From NCBI RefSeq assembly GCF_017743865.1, contig NZ_JAGHRJ010000004.1, positions 558,001 to 622,000 on the forward strand: a stretch of DNA of 64,000 nt. The letters are read 5' to 3'. Made by a program: the position numbers and the translations under genes. Shown here piece after piece: positions 8,755 through 18,147 of this stretch; positions within the stretch are counted from its first letter, which is position 1, and each line of letters begins with the position of its first letter. The notes below the pieces were generated by a model. The model saw nothing but the letters and a program-made list of their open reading frames with translations, ran no database searches and was not told the DNA's origin. The DNA is from Labrenzia sp. R4_2 (GTDB taxonomy: Bacteria; Pseudomonadota; Alphaproteobacteria; Rhizobiales; Stappiaceae).

Positions 8755-8847
8755 CATCCAGTCATCTGGATAGGAGTGGTTCAGACCACTCTGTTTGACG
8801 CCTCCCTGTTAAAGACTTAGAGCCGCAACCGTGCGGCTCTTTTTTTT
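8755..8847 (+). ncRNA. Candidate trans-acting sRNA, CCTCCCT type (MmgR/alpha-r8-like)
   Basis: Three hairpins follow one another in a 400-base gap without a gene: 8756-8771 (6-bp stem), 8774-8791 (7-bp stem) and 8819-8840 (8-bp stem) with a run of eight T. The single-stranded linker between the second and third holds CCTCCCT and AGACTT. A TATAAA at 8743-8748 could be the -10 box; the -35 box is weak. The CCTCCCT motif can pair with ribosome-binding sites, as in several alphaproteobacterial sRNAs. The same CCTCCCT, AGACTT, GC-rich terminator order occurs in the minus-strand candidate at 44528-44614. The ends are inferred. Confidence 0.6.
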
Positions 8848-9037
8848 GCCGTTCGAGCGTAGTACTCTGCGGTAGTTCTGGTTAACGCGGCTCAAGTGAC
8901 TGCATCTGGCACACGGATTGCTGTGTGAAGGGCACACGGGCTCGCACTGTTTCAAATGTGCACACCTGACCAGAGGTGACACAAACGGGACAACAACCGC
9001 GGGCAACCAGAATAAGTAACCGAGGCGTAGTAAGCTC

Positions 9038-9580
9038 ATGACGGAAGATATCAAGACAACGGACCGCACTTCTGATGCCGTACACATCGCGCATCATCTG
9101 GCCAGCTCCGACAACTTCCAGACGCTTTTTCAGGAAGGCATGTCTCTGGTCGAAGAGACAGCGCTTTATCTTGATGGCGACGGGCGTGAAGAAGCCAAGA
9201 AGCTTCCACGTCCAGCCTCGCTGGCTTATGCAACTGAATCCATGCGCCTGACAACGCGCCTTATGCAGCTGGCTTCCTGGCTGCTGCTGCAACGCGCCGT
9301 CAACGAAGGCGAGATGTCCCGCGAACAAGCCGGTAGCGACAAGAACAAGGTCCGTCTAGACAAACTCAGCAGCGCAATGGGCGGCCCGGCCTGGGACGAC
9401 CTGCCGGAAAGCTTGCGCAATCTTGTAGAACGCTCGACCCGGCTGCAGGAGCGCGTCGTTCATCTCGACAAGATGCTCTACAGAGCTGAAGAAGCCGCAC
9501 CGCAGGAAGAAGCGAACAACGACAACCCTGTGGCATCTCAGATCAACCAGCTGCACGCCGCCTTCGGCAAAATCGGCTGA
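9038..9580 (+). CDS. rcdA: Protease adaptor protein RcdA (DUF1465)
   Basis: A 180-residue all-helical protein of the DUF1465 family, which contains Caulobacter RcdA. Helices with SMRLTTRLMQLASWLLLQRAV and GPAWDDLPESLRNLVERS carry the conserved core. RcdA works with ClpXP and the response regulator CpdR to deliver substrates such as CtrA for degradation. A CpdR homologue is present at 43052-43411, so both adaptors are in this window. The tail EEANNDNPVASQINQLHAAFGK is likely flexible. A terminator follows at once, so it is transcribed alone. Confidence 0.8.
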   Translation: MTEDIKTTDRTSDAVHIAHHLASSDNFQTLFQEGMSLVEETALYLDGDGREEAKKLPRPASLAYATESMRLTTRLMQLASWLLLQRAVNEGEMSREQAGSDKNKVRLDKLSSAMGGPAWDDLPESLRNLVERSTRLQERVVHLDKMLYRAEEAAPQEEANNDNPVASQINQLHAAFGKIG

Positions 9581-9608
9581 TAGATCGTCTTCACGTTTCT
9601 CTTCTTTT

Positions 9609-9635
9609 AAGCCGCCCATCGGGGCGGCTTTTTTT
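9609..9635 (+). terminator. Terminator of rcdA
   Basis: GCCGCCC (9611-9617) pairs with GGGCGGC (9622-9628), followed by seven T. Confidence 0.88.
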
Positions 9636-9653
9636 GTGACCAGAAAACAAGGC

Positions 9654-9682
9654 AACAAAAAAACCCGGCCTTTCGGCCGGGT
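9654..9682 (-). terminator. Terminator of rpmE
   Basis: A GACCCGGCC / GGCCGGGT hairpin on the minus strand is followed by a run of T. It lies about 30 bases beyond the rpmE stop and tail to tail with the rcdA terminator. Confidence 0.85.
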
Positions 9683-9710
9683 CTTGAACAGTCACGCTGT
9701 TGGCTTGGAT

Positions 9711-9935
9711 TTAGGAACCCAGGAAACCAGCAAACTTGTTCTTGAAGCGCGACACGCGGCCGCCCCGGTCCATCAATTGACGGTCACCACCGGTCCAAGC
9801 CGGGTGAGAAGTCGGGTCGATGTCGAGCTGCAGGGTGTCGCCTTCCGCGCCATAAGTGGAGCGGGTGGTGAATTCGGTACCATCGGTCATTACGACCTTG
9901 ATGGTGTGGTAGTCGGGATGGATATCCGCTTTCAT
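9711..9935 (-). CDS. rpmE: 50S ribosomal protein L31 (zinc-free form)
   Basis: A 74-residue L31. It opens [10 protein letters not shown], has TRSTYG and [12 protein letters not shown] in the middle and ends [10 protein letters not shown]. The four cysteines of the zinc-binding form are all absent. It sits at the edge of the large subunit and contacts the small subunit. AAGGACCGGTC lies upstream of the start. It faces rcdA tail to tail and diverges from the ABC exporter at 10254. The gene is monocistronic. Confidence 0.93.
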   Translation of the reverse strand: MKADIHPDYHTIKVVMTDGTEFTTRSTYGAEGDTLQLDIDPTSHPAWTGGDRQLMDRGGRVSRFKNKFAGFLGS

Positions 9936-10253
9936 GACCGGTCCTTTCCAGCGCCTTCAAGCCATCTTTGGTCAGAATGCTATGGAGCGCAAACAAGATA
10001 AAGGGCCGCCGATCCAGTTGCGGATGCGCCCTTAGAAACATGAGGCGGGGGTATACCCCAAGGCAGCGGACAAGACAAGACCGAATTTCCCGCAATTCCG
10101 GACATTTCCGGGAATCAAATCCACTACAGCATTTCAGCGCATAACTGGCTTTAGAAACCTCCGGTTAGACCAATACGGGATTGGCATACTGCACCCGTCC
10201 AATTAAGTAGGCGGATACATAGTTTTGGAAGACCGGTTTTCGCAAGGCAACAC
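9936..10253. other. Divergent intergenic region rpmE / ABC exporter
   Basis: A stretch of 318 bases without a gene. It must hold promoters for both neighbours. TTGGCA at 10181-10186 could be the -35 box of the ABC gene, but the -10 box is unclear. An imperfect inverted repeat TTCCCG/CGGGAA lies near 10087-10114. I see nothing else. Confidence 0.35.
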
Positions 10254-12047
10254 ATGACAACAAATGCCCCCTCTGACACCAGAAGGTCTTTGCGCCCATT
10301 GACCCGGTTGCTTCCGTACCTGTTGAAGCACAAAGGCGTGGTGCTGGCCGCGCTCGCTGCCCTTTTCTCCGCCGCGATCATCACATTGGTTCTTCCCGCT
10401 GCCGTCCGGCGCATGATCGACTTTGGCTTTGGCGCAGATGATCCGGCGCTGGTCAACTCCTACTTCGCTGTGCTGATCGGTGTGGTATGCGCCCTCGCCT
10501 GCGCCAGTTCTGTCCGATACTTTCTTGTCATGTGGCTGGGAGAACGGGTCGTGGCCGAGGTCAGGGCCGATGTGTTTGCTCACATGACCCGGCTGAGCCC
10601 TTCATTTTACGACAGCGCAAAGTCGGGCGAAATCCTGTCCCGATTGACTGCAGACACAACCCAGATCAAAGCGGCCTTTGGCGCAAGCGCATCCCTGGCG
10701 ATGCGGAACACAATCATGTTCACCGGCGCCTCGGTGATGATGGTGGTCACCAGCCCCCGCTTGTCGGTCATTGTGCTCGCGGCGATCCCGGTTATCCTCA
10801 TCCCGATCATCGGGTTCGGCCGGAAGGTCAGAAAGCGCTCGCGTTTTGCGCAAGATATGCTGGCAGACGCCTCAGCCTATGCCGGGGAAATGCTCGGATC
10901 GGTTAGGACATTGCAAGCTTTCACGCACGAAAGCCGCAGCTCCGGGATCTACCGATCTGCTGTGGAAACAGCGTTCACCGCTGCCCGCCAGGCGATAACC
11001 GCCCGCGCCGCATTAACGGGATTTGCCATCCTCGTCATTGGCTCTTCCATCGTCGCTGTTCTCTGGATCGGCGCGAGTGACGTTTTTGCCGGACGCATGA
11101 CCGGCGGTGAACTTAGCCAGTTCCTTTTGTATTCAATCCTTGCCGCGGGCTCATTGGCCGCTTTGTCCGAAGTCTGGGGCGAGCTGTCACAGGCAGCTGG
11201 TGCCGCTGAACGTCTCTCCGAACTTCTGGAGATCACGCCGGAGATCCGGGCCCCTCTAAATCCCATCCCCCTGCCGGACACACCACGGGGTGAAATTCGT
11301 TTCGAGGACGTTTCATTCGCCTACCAAGCAGCAGGCAATCTACCCGTGGTGCAGGATCTGACCTTGACCATTGCTCCGGGAGAGAAAGTTGCGGTTGTTG
11401 GCCCCTCGGGCGCCGGCAAAAGCACGCTTTTCAGTCTGCTGATGCGCTTTTATGACCCGACATCCGGAGCCATTCGAATGAATGGCGTGGAACTGCGTGA
11501 CCTCGACCCAGATGAACTTCGGCGCAACATCGCGCTGGTGCCGCAGGACACCGCTGTATTCGGCGCCAGCATCGCAGAGAACATTGCCTATGGCCTTCCC
11601 GATGCAAAACGTCAGGACATCATCAAAGCAGCCACGGCCGCCCTTGCTTCCCCATTCATCGAAACCATGACAAATGGCTACGACACACTCGTCGGCGAAC
11701 GCGGCATCACCTTGTCGGGCGGGCAACGCCAACGAATTGCAATTGCCCGTGCCGTGTTGAAACAGGCTCCTGTGCTGTTGCTTGACGAAGCAACCAGCGC
11801 CTTGGATGCCGAAAGCGAACAACTCGTCCAAAAGGCTTTGGATCAACTGATGGAAGGGCGAACAACCCTGATCATTGCCCACCGGTTGGCTACGGTGCTG
11901 AAAGCGGATCGTATCATCGTCATGGACGAGGGCCGGATCGTTGAAACCGGGACACATGAGCAGCTGAGTGCGGCTGGCGGGCTTTATGCGAAACTCGCCA
12001 AATTGCAATTTGGCACCGTGAAGGAGCCGGAGCCGTCCGAACTCTGA
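10254..12047 (+). CDS. ABC exporter, fused permease and ATPase (MsbA/HlyB-like half-transporter)
   Basis: A 597-residue half-transporter. Residues 1-325 form the six-helix type IV exporter domain. The nucleotide-binding domain follows, with Walker A GPSGAGKST at 383-391, signature LSGGQ at 487-491 and Walker B VLLLDEATSA just after. The Q-loop VPQDTAVFGAS and switch AHRLATV are intact, so it should be active as a dimer. The cargo may be lipid or drug; nothing nearby decides it. It is a lone gene and ends within 30 bases of the converging exported protein at 12076. Confidence 0.88.
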   Translation: MTTNAPSDTRRSLRPLTRLLPYLLKHKGVVLAALAALFSAAIITLVLPAAVRRMIDFGFGADDPALVNSYFAVLIGVVCALACASSVRYFLVMWLGERVVAEVRADVFAHMTRLSPSFYDSAKSGEILSRLTADTTQIKAAFGASASLAMRNTIMFTGASVMMVVTSPRLSVIVLAAIPVILIPIIGFGRKVRKRSRFAQDMLADASAYAGEMLGSVRTLQAFTHESRSSGIYRSAVETAFTAARQAITARAALTGFAILVIGSSIVAVLWIGASDVFAGRMTGGELSQFLLYSILAAGSLAALSEVWGELSQAAGAAERLSELLEITPEIRAPLNPIPLPDTPRGEIRFEDVSFAYQAAGNLPVVQDLTLTIAPGEKVAVVGPSGAGKSTLFSLLMRFYDPTSGAIRMNGVELRDLDPDELRRNIALVPQDTAVFGASIAENIAYGLPDAKRQDIIKAATAALASPFIETMTNGYDTLVGERGITLSGGQRQRIAIARAVLKQAPVLLLDEATSALDAESEQLVQKALDQLMEGRTTLIIAHRLATVLKADRIIVMDEGRIVETGTHEQLSAAGGLYAKLAKLQFGTVKEPEPSEL

Positions 12048-12075
12048 GGGCGCAGTCCACAATCTGCATTGCCGA

Positions 12076-12480
12076 TTACTGAATAGATAGATCGAGATTG
12101 TAGCCAACAGTCTTGCCGGCATCCCGATCATTACCCAATAGATACACACGGATTGTGTAGACACCGGTTTCCGTCAAATCGATGGTCGTGCTGTTGCCAT
12201 TGATTGAGCTGTTGTAGACAGCCACGCCATCACTGCCCGGCGGCAGAACATTAAAATAAACGGTTCCGGTGCCGTTCGTGCCCGAAACCGTCAACTCTGC
12301 GAACATCTCCTGCCCGGCTGCAACATCAAGACGGTAATCGAAAAACTCGTCACCGATGATTGCTCCGCTTACCATGGCGCCGTAATTGCCAGGGGCGAAT
12401 TTCACATCAGAAGTGTTCTGTGCTGTTGCTGGCCACACAAGAAGCATGGACCAGACACACCACCAAAGAAGCTGTCTCAT
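12076..12480 (-). CDS. Small exported beta-rich protein of unknown function
   Basis: A 134-residue protein starting at ATG 12480, with GGGAGG 6 bases upstream. The first 20 residues are a signal peptide (LLWWCVWSMLLVWPATAQ). The rest is rich in Gly, Thr and Asn and looks like a single beta sandwich, with DYRLDVAAGQEMFAELTVSG and TGVYTIRVYLLGND. This resembles pre-peptidase C-terminal (PPC) domains, which help secreted enzymes bind substrates. No enzyme domain is attached. The PPC link is my inference from pattern. It is probably periplasmic. Confidence 0.6.
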   Translation of the reverse strand: MRQLLWWCVWSMLLVWPATAQNTSDVKFAPGNYGAMVSGAIIGDEFFDYRLDVAAGQEMFAELTVSGTNGTGTVYFNVLPPGSDGVAVYNSSINGNSTTIDLTETGVYTIRVYLLGNDRDAGKTVGYNLDLSIQ

Positions 12481-12591
12481 ATTTGCCTCCCCTCCCAAAG
12501 CGCTGGCACTTCTGTCACACCGAGCAAAGCGAACGCTCTCTTGACATGAAGACGCACCAACGCGGTGAAGTAAAGGCGGATGCTTCGAGAC

Positions 12592-13383
12592 TCAGTCGTC
12601 TTCTGGAACGGCCACGGTGTAATTCAACGGCATCCGGCCACCATCTGCAAAAATTGTCTGACCCGTGACGTAACCGGCATCTTCAGAAGCAAGGAAGGCC
12701 GCTACACCTGCAATTTCTGATGGCTCCCCGATACGCAGCATTGGCGTGCGGGACATGATCCGGTTCTTTGCAGCCGGGTCGCTGTTCACGGAGGCAAGCA
12801 TCTCGGTCATGATCGAGCCGGGCCCGATCGCATTGACGCGGATACCATACTTCGCAAGAGACAGAGCCGTCGTTTTGGTCAGCTGTGTCATCCCGCCTTT
12901 GGAGACGCAATATGGGATCTGGTTCGGGATCGCGACCACGGAGTTGATCGATGACATGTTGATGATGCAGCCAGGATCCCCGCCATTGTCGACTTTTTCG
13001 ACCATATGCCGGGCAACAGCCTGCGAACACAGGAAGGCCCCTTTCAGGTTGATCGACAGGACCTTGTCAAAATCGTCTTCTTCCAGGTCAAGGAATTCGG
13101 CGCCGACAACAATGCCGGCATTGTTGACCAGAACATCAATGTCGCCATAGGCGTTCAGCGTTTCGGCAACCAAGTTGCGGACGTCCAACCGCTCCGCAAC
13201 ATTACAATGGATGTACATGGCAGTGCCGAGGCCACTGAGATCTTCAACAGCCGCTTCGCCAGCCTCATCATCAACGTCGGCAATCACAACCTTTGCGCCG
13301 TCCATGACAAAACGCTTGGCAACAGCAAAACCGATACCTCGGGCTGCGCCAGTTACGATGGCGACTTTATTTTCTAAAGACAC
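12592..13383 (-). CDS. Short-chain dehydrogenase/reductase (SDR family)
   Basis: A 263-residue classical SDR. It has the cofactor motif TGAARGIG near residue 12, NNAG, the catalytic Ser in NMSSIN and the YxxxK pair in PYCVSKGG. The ending VTGQTIFADGG is also typical. GTG 13383 is chosen because GAGG lies 7 bases upstream; GTG 13395 would add four residues but has no clear ribosome site. The Asp after the second strand (VIADVDD) favours NAD+ over NADP+. The substrate is unknown. It lies downstream of prpE with a GC-rich hairpin between them. Confidence 0.83.
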   Translation of the reverse strand: MSLENKVAIVTGAARGIGFAVAKRFVMDGAKVVIADVDDEAGEAAVEDLSGLGTAMYIHCNVAERLDVRNLVAETLNAYGDIDVLVNNAGIVVGAEFLDLEEDDFDKVLSINLKGAFLCSQAVARHMVEKVDNGGDPGCIINMSSINSVVAIPNQIPYCVSKGGMTQLTKTTALSLAKYGIRVNAIGPGSIMTEMLASVNSDPAAKNRIMSRTPMLRIGEPSEIAGVAAFLASEDAGYVTGQTIFADGGRMPLNYTVAVPEDD

Positions 13384-13422
13384 GGAAAACCTCACGGCTG
13401 TGCTAACAAAAACACCGCCGCA

Positions 13423-13452
13423 AATGCGACGGGCCGCTTCGCGGCGGCCCGA
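13423..13452 (-). terminator. Possible terminator or processing hairpin after prpE
   Basis: A GGGCCGCCGC-type stem with a GAAG loop lies about 65 bases past the prpE stop. The T run is not adjacent, so it is weak as a terminator. Confidence 0.4.
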
Positions 13453-13518
13453 CCATAAGTCCGAAAATTACGTCTGTCGATGCCTCTGGCACACCTCCAG
13501 TTGCGTCACCTTTCCCGC

Positions 13519-15426
13519 TTATGCGGAAATCCCATGTGATTTTAGGGCGTCGGTGATTTCATCGAGGATTGCCGGGTCGTCAATCGTTGCCGGCATCTTG
13601 TACTCTTCGCCGTCGGCGATTTGACGCATCGTCCCGCGCAGGATCTTGCCAGACCGGGTCTTTGGCAATCGGTCAACCGTAATGGCGATTTTGAAGGCCG
13701 CAACAGGGCCGATTTTTTCGCGCACCAGCTTGATCAGTTCTTTTTCGATATCCGCATGATCACGATCGACACCGGCTTTCAGAACAACAAAGCCGCAAGG
13801 CAGCTGACCTTTCAGTTTGTCGGCTATCCCGATCACCGCACATTCAGCAACATCCTGATGGGTGGCAAGCACTTCTTCCATTCCGCCAGTCGACAAGCGG
13901 TGCCCAGCAACGTTGATGATGTCGTCAGTCCGCGCCATGATTGACAGATACCCGTCATCATCAATCACGCCAGCATCCGCGGTCTTGTAGTACCCCGGAA
14001 ACTCGGCGAGGTAAGCATCAAAGAAACGCTTGTCTGCATTCCAGAGAGTCGGCAGCGCGCCAGGAGGCAACGGCAGTTTTACGACGATGTTGCCCAAAGT
14101 GTTTGCTTCCAGAGGGTGTCCCGCATCATCCAGGATCTGGACGTCATATCCGGGCATGGGAACGGTGGGTGAGCCCGGCTTGACCGGAAGCGCCCCGAGC
14201 CCGAGCGGGTTGCCAACGATGCACCAACCCGTCTCTGTCTGCCACCAGTGGTCAATGACAGGCACCTGCAACTGATCAATCGCCCAGTTCACCGTCTCCG
14301 GATCGGCGCGCTCTCCTGCAAGGAACAAAGAGCGGTAGGTCGACAGATCGTATTTCTTGATCAGTTCACCGTTCGGGTCTTCCTTACGAATCGCGCGGAA
14401 CGCAGTTGGTGCTGTGAAAAGTGACGCGACGCTGTGTTCAGAGATCACACGCCAGAAGGTACCTGCATCCGGCGTTCCCACAGGTTTGCCCTCAAAAACA
14501 ATTGTAGTGCAGCCGTGAAGAAGCGGTGCGTACGCGATGTAACTGTGGCCCACGACCCACCCCACGTCTGACGCTGCCCAGAAAACTTCGCCGGGCTGAA
14601 TGTCATAGAGGTTTGACATGGACCACTTGAGCGCGACCATATGGCCGCCATTGTCACGGACCACGCCCTTCGGCTGCCCGGTGGTGCCTGAAGTGTAGAG
14701 AATATAGAGCGGATCGGTCGCCTTGACCGGCACCGGCGGCACACGGCGGCCAGCAGCAATCGCATCTTCCATCAGCTTGCCAAGATCATGGTCCCTGCCC
14801 TCTACCAGCGAGGCAATCTCTGCCTCACGTTGATAGACGAACACGCTGTCCGGCTTGTGCGTGGACAGTTCAATTGCTTCGTCAATCAGCGGCTTGTAGG
14901 AAATGACCCTTCCCGGTTCGATCCCGCAGGACGCTGCGATAATCGTTTTCGGGGTTGCATCATTGATCCGGGTGGCAAGTTCATTGGCCGCAAAGCCACC
15001 AAACACCACAGAGTGGATCACGCCAAGACGTGCGCAGGCCAGCATCGCCATGACCGCTTGCGGGATCATAGGCATGTAAATAATTGCCCGATCCCCCTTT
15101 TCCAGTCCGTTGTCCTGAAGGACCGCCGACAGCGCTTCAACCTCTTCCAGCAGCTCAGCGTATGTATAAGTTGCTTGAGCTCCAGTGATCGGGCTGTCGT
15201 ATATCAGCGCCGGCTGGCCGGGCCGGCCGCGCTCCACATGACGGTCCAGGCAATTGTAGCAGGTATTGCATTCCCAATCCGGAAACCAGCGGCCAAATTG
15301 ACCTTGATCGGGATCGAAGACCTTGTCTGTCGTGCTAATCCAGTCAATCTCGGAAGCGGCATTTTTCCAAAACCCCATCGGATCGGAATGCCAGCCTTGA
15401 TAAACGTCATGATACCGGCTTGCCAT
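13519..15426 (-). CDS. prpE: Propionyl-CoA synthetase
   Basis: A 635-residue acyl-CoA synthetase of the ANL superfamily. ATG 15426 is chosen because GGGAGGAAG lies 5 bases upstream. The opening ASRYHDVYQGWHSDPMGFW is typical of PrpE. The adenylate P-loop is YTSGTTGQPKGV, and Lys in PKTRSGKILR near residue 590 is the catalytic lysine that is often acetylated. The reaction joins propionate and CoA using ATP, feeding methylcitrate or methylmalonyl pathways. Acetyl-CoA synthetase is the main alternative, but the N-terminus fits PrpE better. No prp genes are nearby. Confidence 0.87.
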   Translation of the reverse strand: MASRYHDVYQGWHSDPMGFWKNAASEIDWISTTDKVFDPDQGQFGRWFPDWECNTCYNCLDRHVERGRPGQPALIYDSPITGAQATYTYAELLEEVEALSAVLQDNGLEKGDRAIIYMPMIPQAVMAMLACARLGVIHSVVFGGFAANELATRINDATPKTIIAASCGIEPGRVISYKPLIDEAIELSTHKPDSVFVYQREAEIASLVEGRDHDLGKLMEDAIAAGRRVPPVPVKATDPLYILYTSGTTGQPKGVVRDNGGHMVALKWSMSNLYDIQPGEVFWAASDVGWVVGHSYIAYAPLLHGCTTIVFEGKPVGTPDAGTFWRVISEHSVASLFTAPTAFRAIRKEDPNGELIKKYDLSTYRSLFLAGERADPETVNWAIDQLQVPVIDHWWQTETGWCIVGNPLGLGALPVKPGSPTVPMPGYDVQILDDAGHPLEANTLGNIVVKLPLPPGALPTLWNADKRFFDAYLAEFPGYYKTADAGVIDDDGYLSIMARTDDIINVAGHRLSTGGMEEVLATHQDVAECAVIGIADKLKGQLPCGFVVLKAGVDRDHADIEKELIKLVREKIGPVAAFKIAITVDRLPKTRSGKILRGTMRQIADGEEYKMPATIDDPAILDEITDALKSHGISA

Positions 15427-15593
15427 CGTCTTCCTCCCAAACAGCAGCACTCATCGATTTTCGCGAGTGTGTTGCAAGTATGGTTTGAAAAGCAAGTGTC
15501 ACTGACTTAGCAATTCGATGAGCGGACCTTTACGTAATCCCTCCGTCGTGCTTGTTTGCAGCGCCTTTTCCCACGTCATAACAGTGATTTTTG

Positions 15594-16358
15594 ATGCTTC
15601 TCATCACCGACCCCTGGTTCTATGCAGCTGCTGTCCCTGCCGTCATCTGCGTCGGCTTGTCAAAGGGAGGGTTCGGTGGAACGTTCGCCATGCTTGGGGT
15701 TCCCATCATGTCGTTGGTGATTTCGCCGCTTCAGGCCGCCGGGATCATGTTGCCGATCCTGCTGGTGATGGATGCCGTTGCGTTGATGGCTTACAAAGGC
15801 AAAGCAGATTGGCGCAGCCTGGCTATTTTGCTTCCGGCAGCAATGGTCGGGATCGGTATCGGCTGGGGCACGGCTGCCTACGTGAATGATACATTCGTCA
15901 CGCTGATGATCGGGGTGATCTCTCTGGCGTTTGTCGCCGACTATGTGTTCAAACGCAGAAAAGAGGCCGCAGCCCTTGGCCACAACATACCGAAAGGGTC
16001 TTTCTGGGGAGCAGTCGCCGGTTTTACCAGCTTCATCAGTCACACCGGTGGCCCGCCATTTCAGATGTATACGCTGCCTCTGAAACTCGCACCGATGTTG
16101 TTCGCCGGGACAGCGGTGATGTTCTTTGCCACCGTGAACGCGGTAAAGGTCATCCCATATTTCTTTCTCGGGCAATTTGATACGACGAACTTAACCACAT
16201 CAGCGGTTCTGTTCCCGGTCGCACTGGTTGCTACGCTGGCCGGTGTGCGTCTTGTCCGCATCATCAAGGCGGAAACGTTTTACACCATCATCTATGTTGT
16301 CATGGGCCTGATCGGCGCAAAATTGACGTATGACGGGCTCGCTGGACTGCTTGCCTGA
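15594..16358 (+). CDS. Sulfite exporter TauE/SafE family permease
   Basis: A 254-residue inner-membrane protein with about eight hydrophobic helices arranged as two similar halves. Each half begins with a Gly/Pro-rich stretch: GLSKGGFGGTFAMLGVPIM and AGFTSFISHTGGPPFQMY. These are the hallmarks of the TauE/SafE/DUF81 family, which moves sulfite, sulfoacetate or other organic anions. It diverges from prpE and is followed 87 bases later by an acyl-CoA synthetase on the same strand. An organic-acid cargo linked to those enzymes is possible but unproven. Confidence 0.82.
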   Translation: MLLITDPWFYAAAVPAVICVGLSKGGFGGTFAMLGVPIMSLVISPLQAAGIMLPILLVMDAVALMAYKGKADWRSLAILLPAAMVGIGIGWGTAAYVNDTFVTLMIGVISLAFVADYVFKRRKEAAALGHNIPKGSFWGAVAGFTSFISHTGGPPFQMYTLPLKLAPMLFAGTAVMFFATVNAVKVIPYFFLGQFDTTNLTTSAVLFPVALVATLAGVRLVRIIKAETFYTIIYVVMGLIGAKLTYDGLAGLLA

Positions 16359-16445
16359 CCGCAGTACCACAAACGCCCTTTGTTGCATTGCTCCCAAAGA
16401 CTTTTCCGGCTTTGATACCGGGCAAAGACGATTGGGAGGAAAATC

Positions 16446-18077
16446 ATGGACGCGACAGTTAGCCCCTTTGCCAAAGGACTGGACAAGACTGACGCTAACT
16501 ATGCAGCGCTGAGCCCCTTAAGCTTCTTGGCGCGGGCCGCAGATGTGTTTCCAGATCACACCGCGATCATTCATGGCAAACAGCGGACAGATTATCGGAC
16601 ATTCTACCAGCGCTCGAAACAACTGGCATCCGCACTGAGCAATCACGGCATTGGTAAAGAAGACACTGTCAGCGTGATGCTGTCCAATGTTCCGCCGATG
16701 CTTGAGGCCCACTATGGTGTGCCGATGACGAAAGCTGTCTTGCACTCCCTCAACACACGGCTTGATGCAGCGATCATCGCGTTCCAGCTCGATCACGCCA
16801 ACTGCAAGGTGCTGATTACGGATCGCGAATATGCGCCCGTCATCAAGGAAGCGCTCGAACTGGCCACCGTCAAACCGACCGTGATCGATTATTCAGACCC
16901 CGAATTCCCGCAGGATGGCGAGCGTTTAGGGTCACTGGATTATGAAGATTTCCTTCAATCCGGGGACCCGGATTTCGCCTGGTCGCTCCCTGATGATGAA
17001 TGGGATGCCATCACGCTGAACTACACGTCCGGCACCACAGGAAATCCCAAAGGTGTCGTGTACCACCACCGCGGCGCTTATCTGCTGGCCCAAGCAAACG
17101 TGATCACCGCTTCGATGGCCAAGCATCCTGTCTATCTTTGGACATTGCCCATGTTCCATTGCAATGGTTGGTGTTTTCCCTGGTCCCTATCCGTTGTCGC
17201 CGGAACGCATGTTTGTTTGCGTTGGGTCCGGCCAAAAGCCATGTGGGATCTGATCGCGGATGAAGGCGTGACACACTTGTGCGGTGCGCCGATTATCATG
17301 TCGACACTGCTAAATGCCGGCGACGACAAACGCGATCTGGACCGCGAAGTCGAGTTTTTCACCGCCGCAGCGCCCCCGCCGGAAAGCGTTCTGGCAGCAA
17401 TGAAAACGGCCGGGTTCAACGTAACCCATCTCTATGGATTGACCGAGGTCTACGGCCCAGCGGTGGTCAATGACTGGAAAGGTGAATGGGATTCGCTGCC
17501 TCTTGAACAACAAGCTCAAAAGAAAGCGCGGCAGGGTGTCCGCTACGTTGCGCTCGAAGATCTGACGGTTCTTAACCCGGAGACCATGGAACCGGTTCCC
17601 GCTGATGGGCAGACCATTGGGGAGGTGATGTTCCGCGGCAATGTCGTGATGAAAGGGTATCTGAAAAACCCGGAGGCGACGGATGAAGCCTTTAAGGGCG
17701 GCTGGTTCCATTCCGGCGATCTCGGTGTGATGCACCCAGACGGCTATATCCAATTGAAGGACCGGTCCAAGGACATCATCATTTCGGGCGGGGAAAACAT
17801 CTCCTCCATCGAGGTCGAAGATGTCCTTTACAAACACCCGGACGTTCAGGCCGCGGCAGTCGTTGCTCGCCCGGACGAAAAATGGGGCGAGACCCCCTGT
17901 GCATTCGTCGAACTGAAATCTGGGTCAGACACGACAGAGACCGACCTGATGGCCTTTTGCAAAGAACATCTGGCAAGCTTCAAGTCTCCGAAGACGATTG
18001 TCTTCTGCGACCTGCCTAAAACATCGACCGGTAAAATCCAGAAGTTTACCCTCCGGGAGCAAGCCAAAGCCCTCTAA
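16446..18077 (+). CDS. Acyl-CoA synthetase (fatty-acyl or methylmercaptopropionyl type)
   Basis: A 543-residue ANL-superfamily ligase with a strong GGGAGG site before the ATG. Adenylation motifs are NYTSGTTGNPKGVVYHHRG (near residue 194), YGLTEVYGP, and WFHSGDLGVMHPDGY followed by DRSKDIIISGGENIS. The catalytic lysine is in PKTSTGKIQK near the end. The motif FHCNGWCFPW is typical of the medium/long-chain group that also contains DmdB of marine bacteria, which activates methylmercaptopropionate from DMSP. The sequence alone does not separate the two. It is the second acyl-CoA ligase within 5 kb. Confidence 0.83.
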   Translation: MDATVSPFAKGLDKTDANYAALSPLSFLARAADVFPDHTAIIHGKQRTDYRTFYQRSKQLASALSNHGIGKEDTVSVMLSNVPPMLEAHYGVPMTKAVLHSLNTRLDAAIIAFQLDHANCKVLITDREYAPVIKEALELATVKPTVIDYSDPEFPQDGERLGSLDYEDFLQSGDPDFAWSLPDDEWDAITLNYTSGTTGNPKGVVYHHRGAYLLAQANVITASMAKHPVYLWTLPMFHCNGWCFPWSLSVVAGTHVCLRWVRPKAMWDLIADEGVTHLCGAPIIMSTLLNAGDDKRDLDREVEFFTAAAPPPESVLAAMKTAGFNVTHLYGLTEVYGPAVVNDWKGEWDSLPLEQQAQKKARQGVRYVALEDLTVLNPETMEPVPADGQTIGEVMFRGNVVMKGYLKNPEATDEAFKGGWFHSGDLGVMHPDGYIQLKDRSKDIIISGGENISSIEVEDVLYKHPDVQAAAVVARPDEKWGETPCAFVELKSGSDTTETDLMAFCKEHLASFKSPKTIVFCDLPKTSTGKIQKFTLREQAKAL

Positions 18078-18097
18078 GAAGTTCATCTCCATGAATA

Positions 18098-18125
18098 AAA
18101 AACGCCGCGCAGATGGCGCGGCGTT
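18098..18125 (-). terminator. Terminator of the YdcH-like gene
   Basis: A 10-bp stem (18101-18110 with 18116-18125) is followed on the minus strand by TTTTTTATT. It may also slow plus-strand transcription from the synthetase gene. Confidence 0.85.
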
Positions 18126-18147
18126 GAATTTCCCGAATTCCGTGCGA

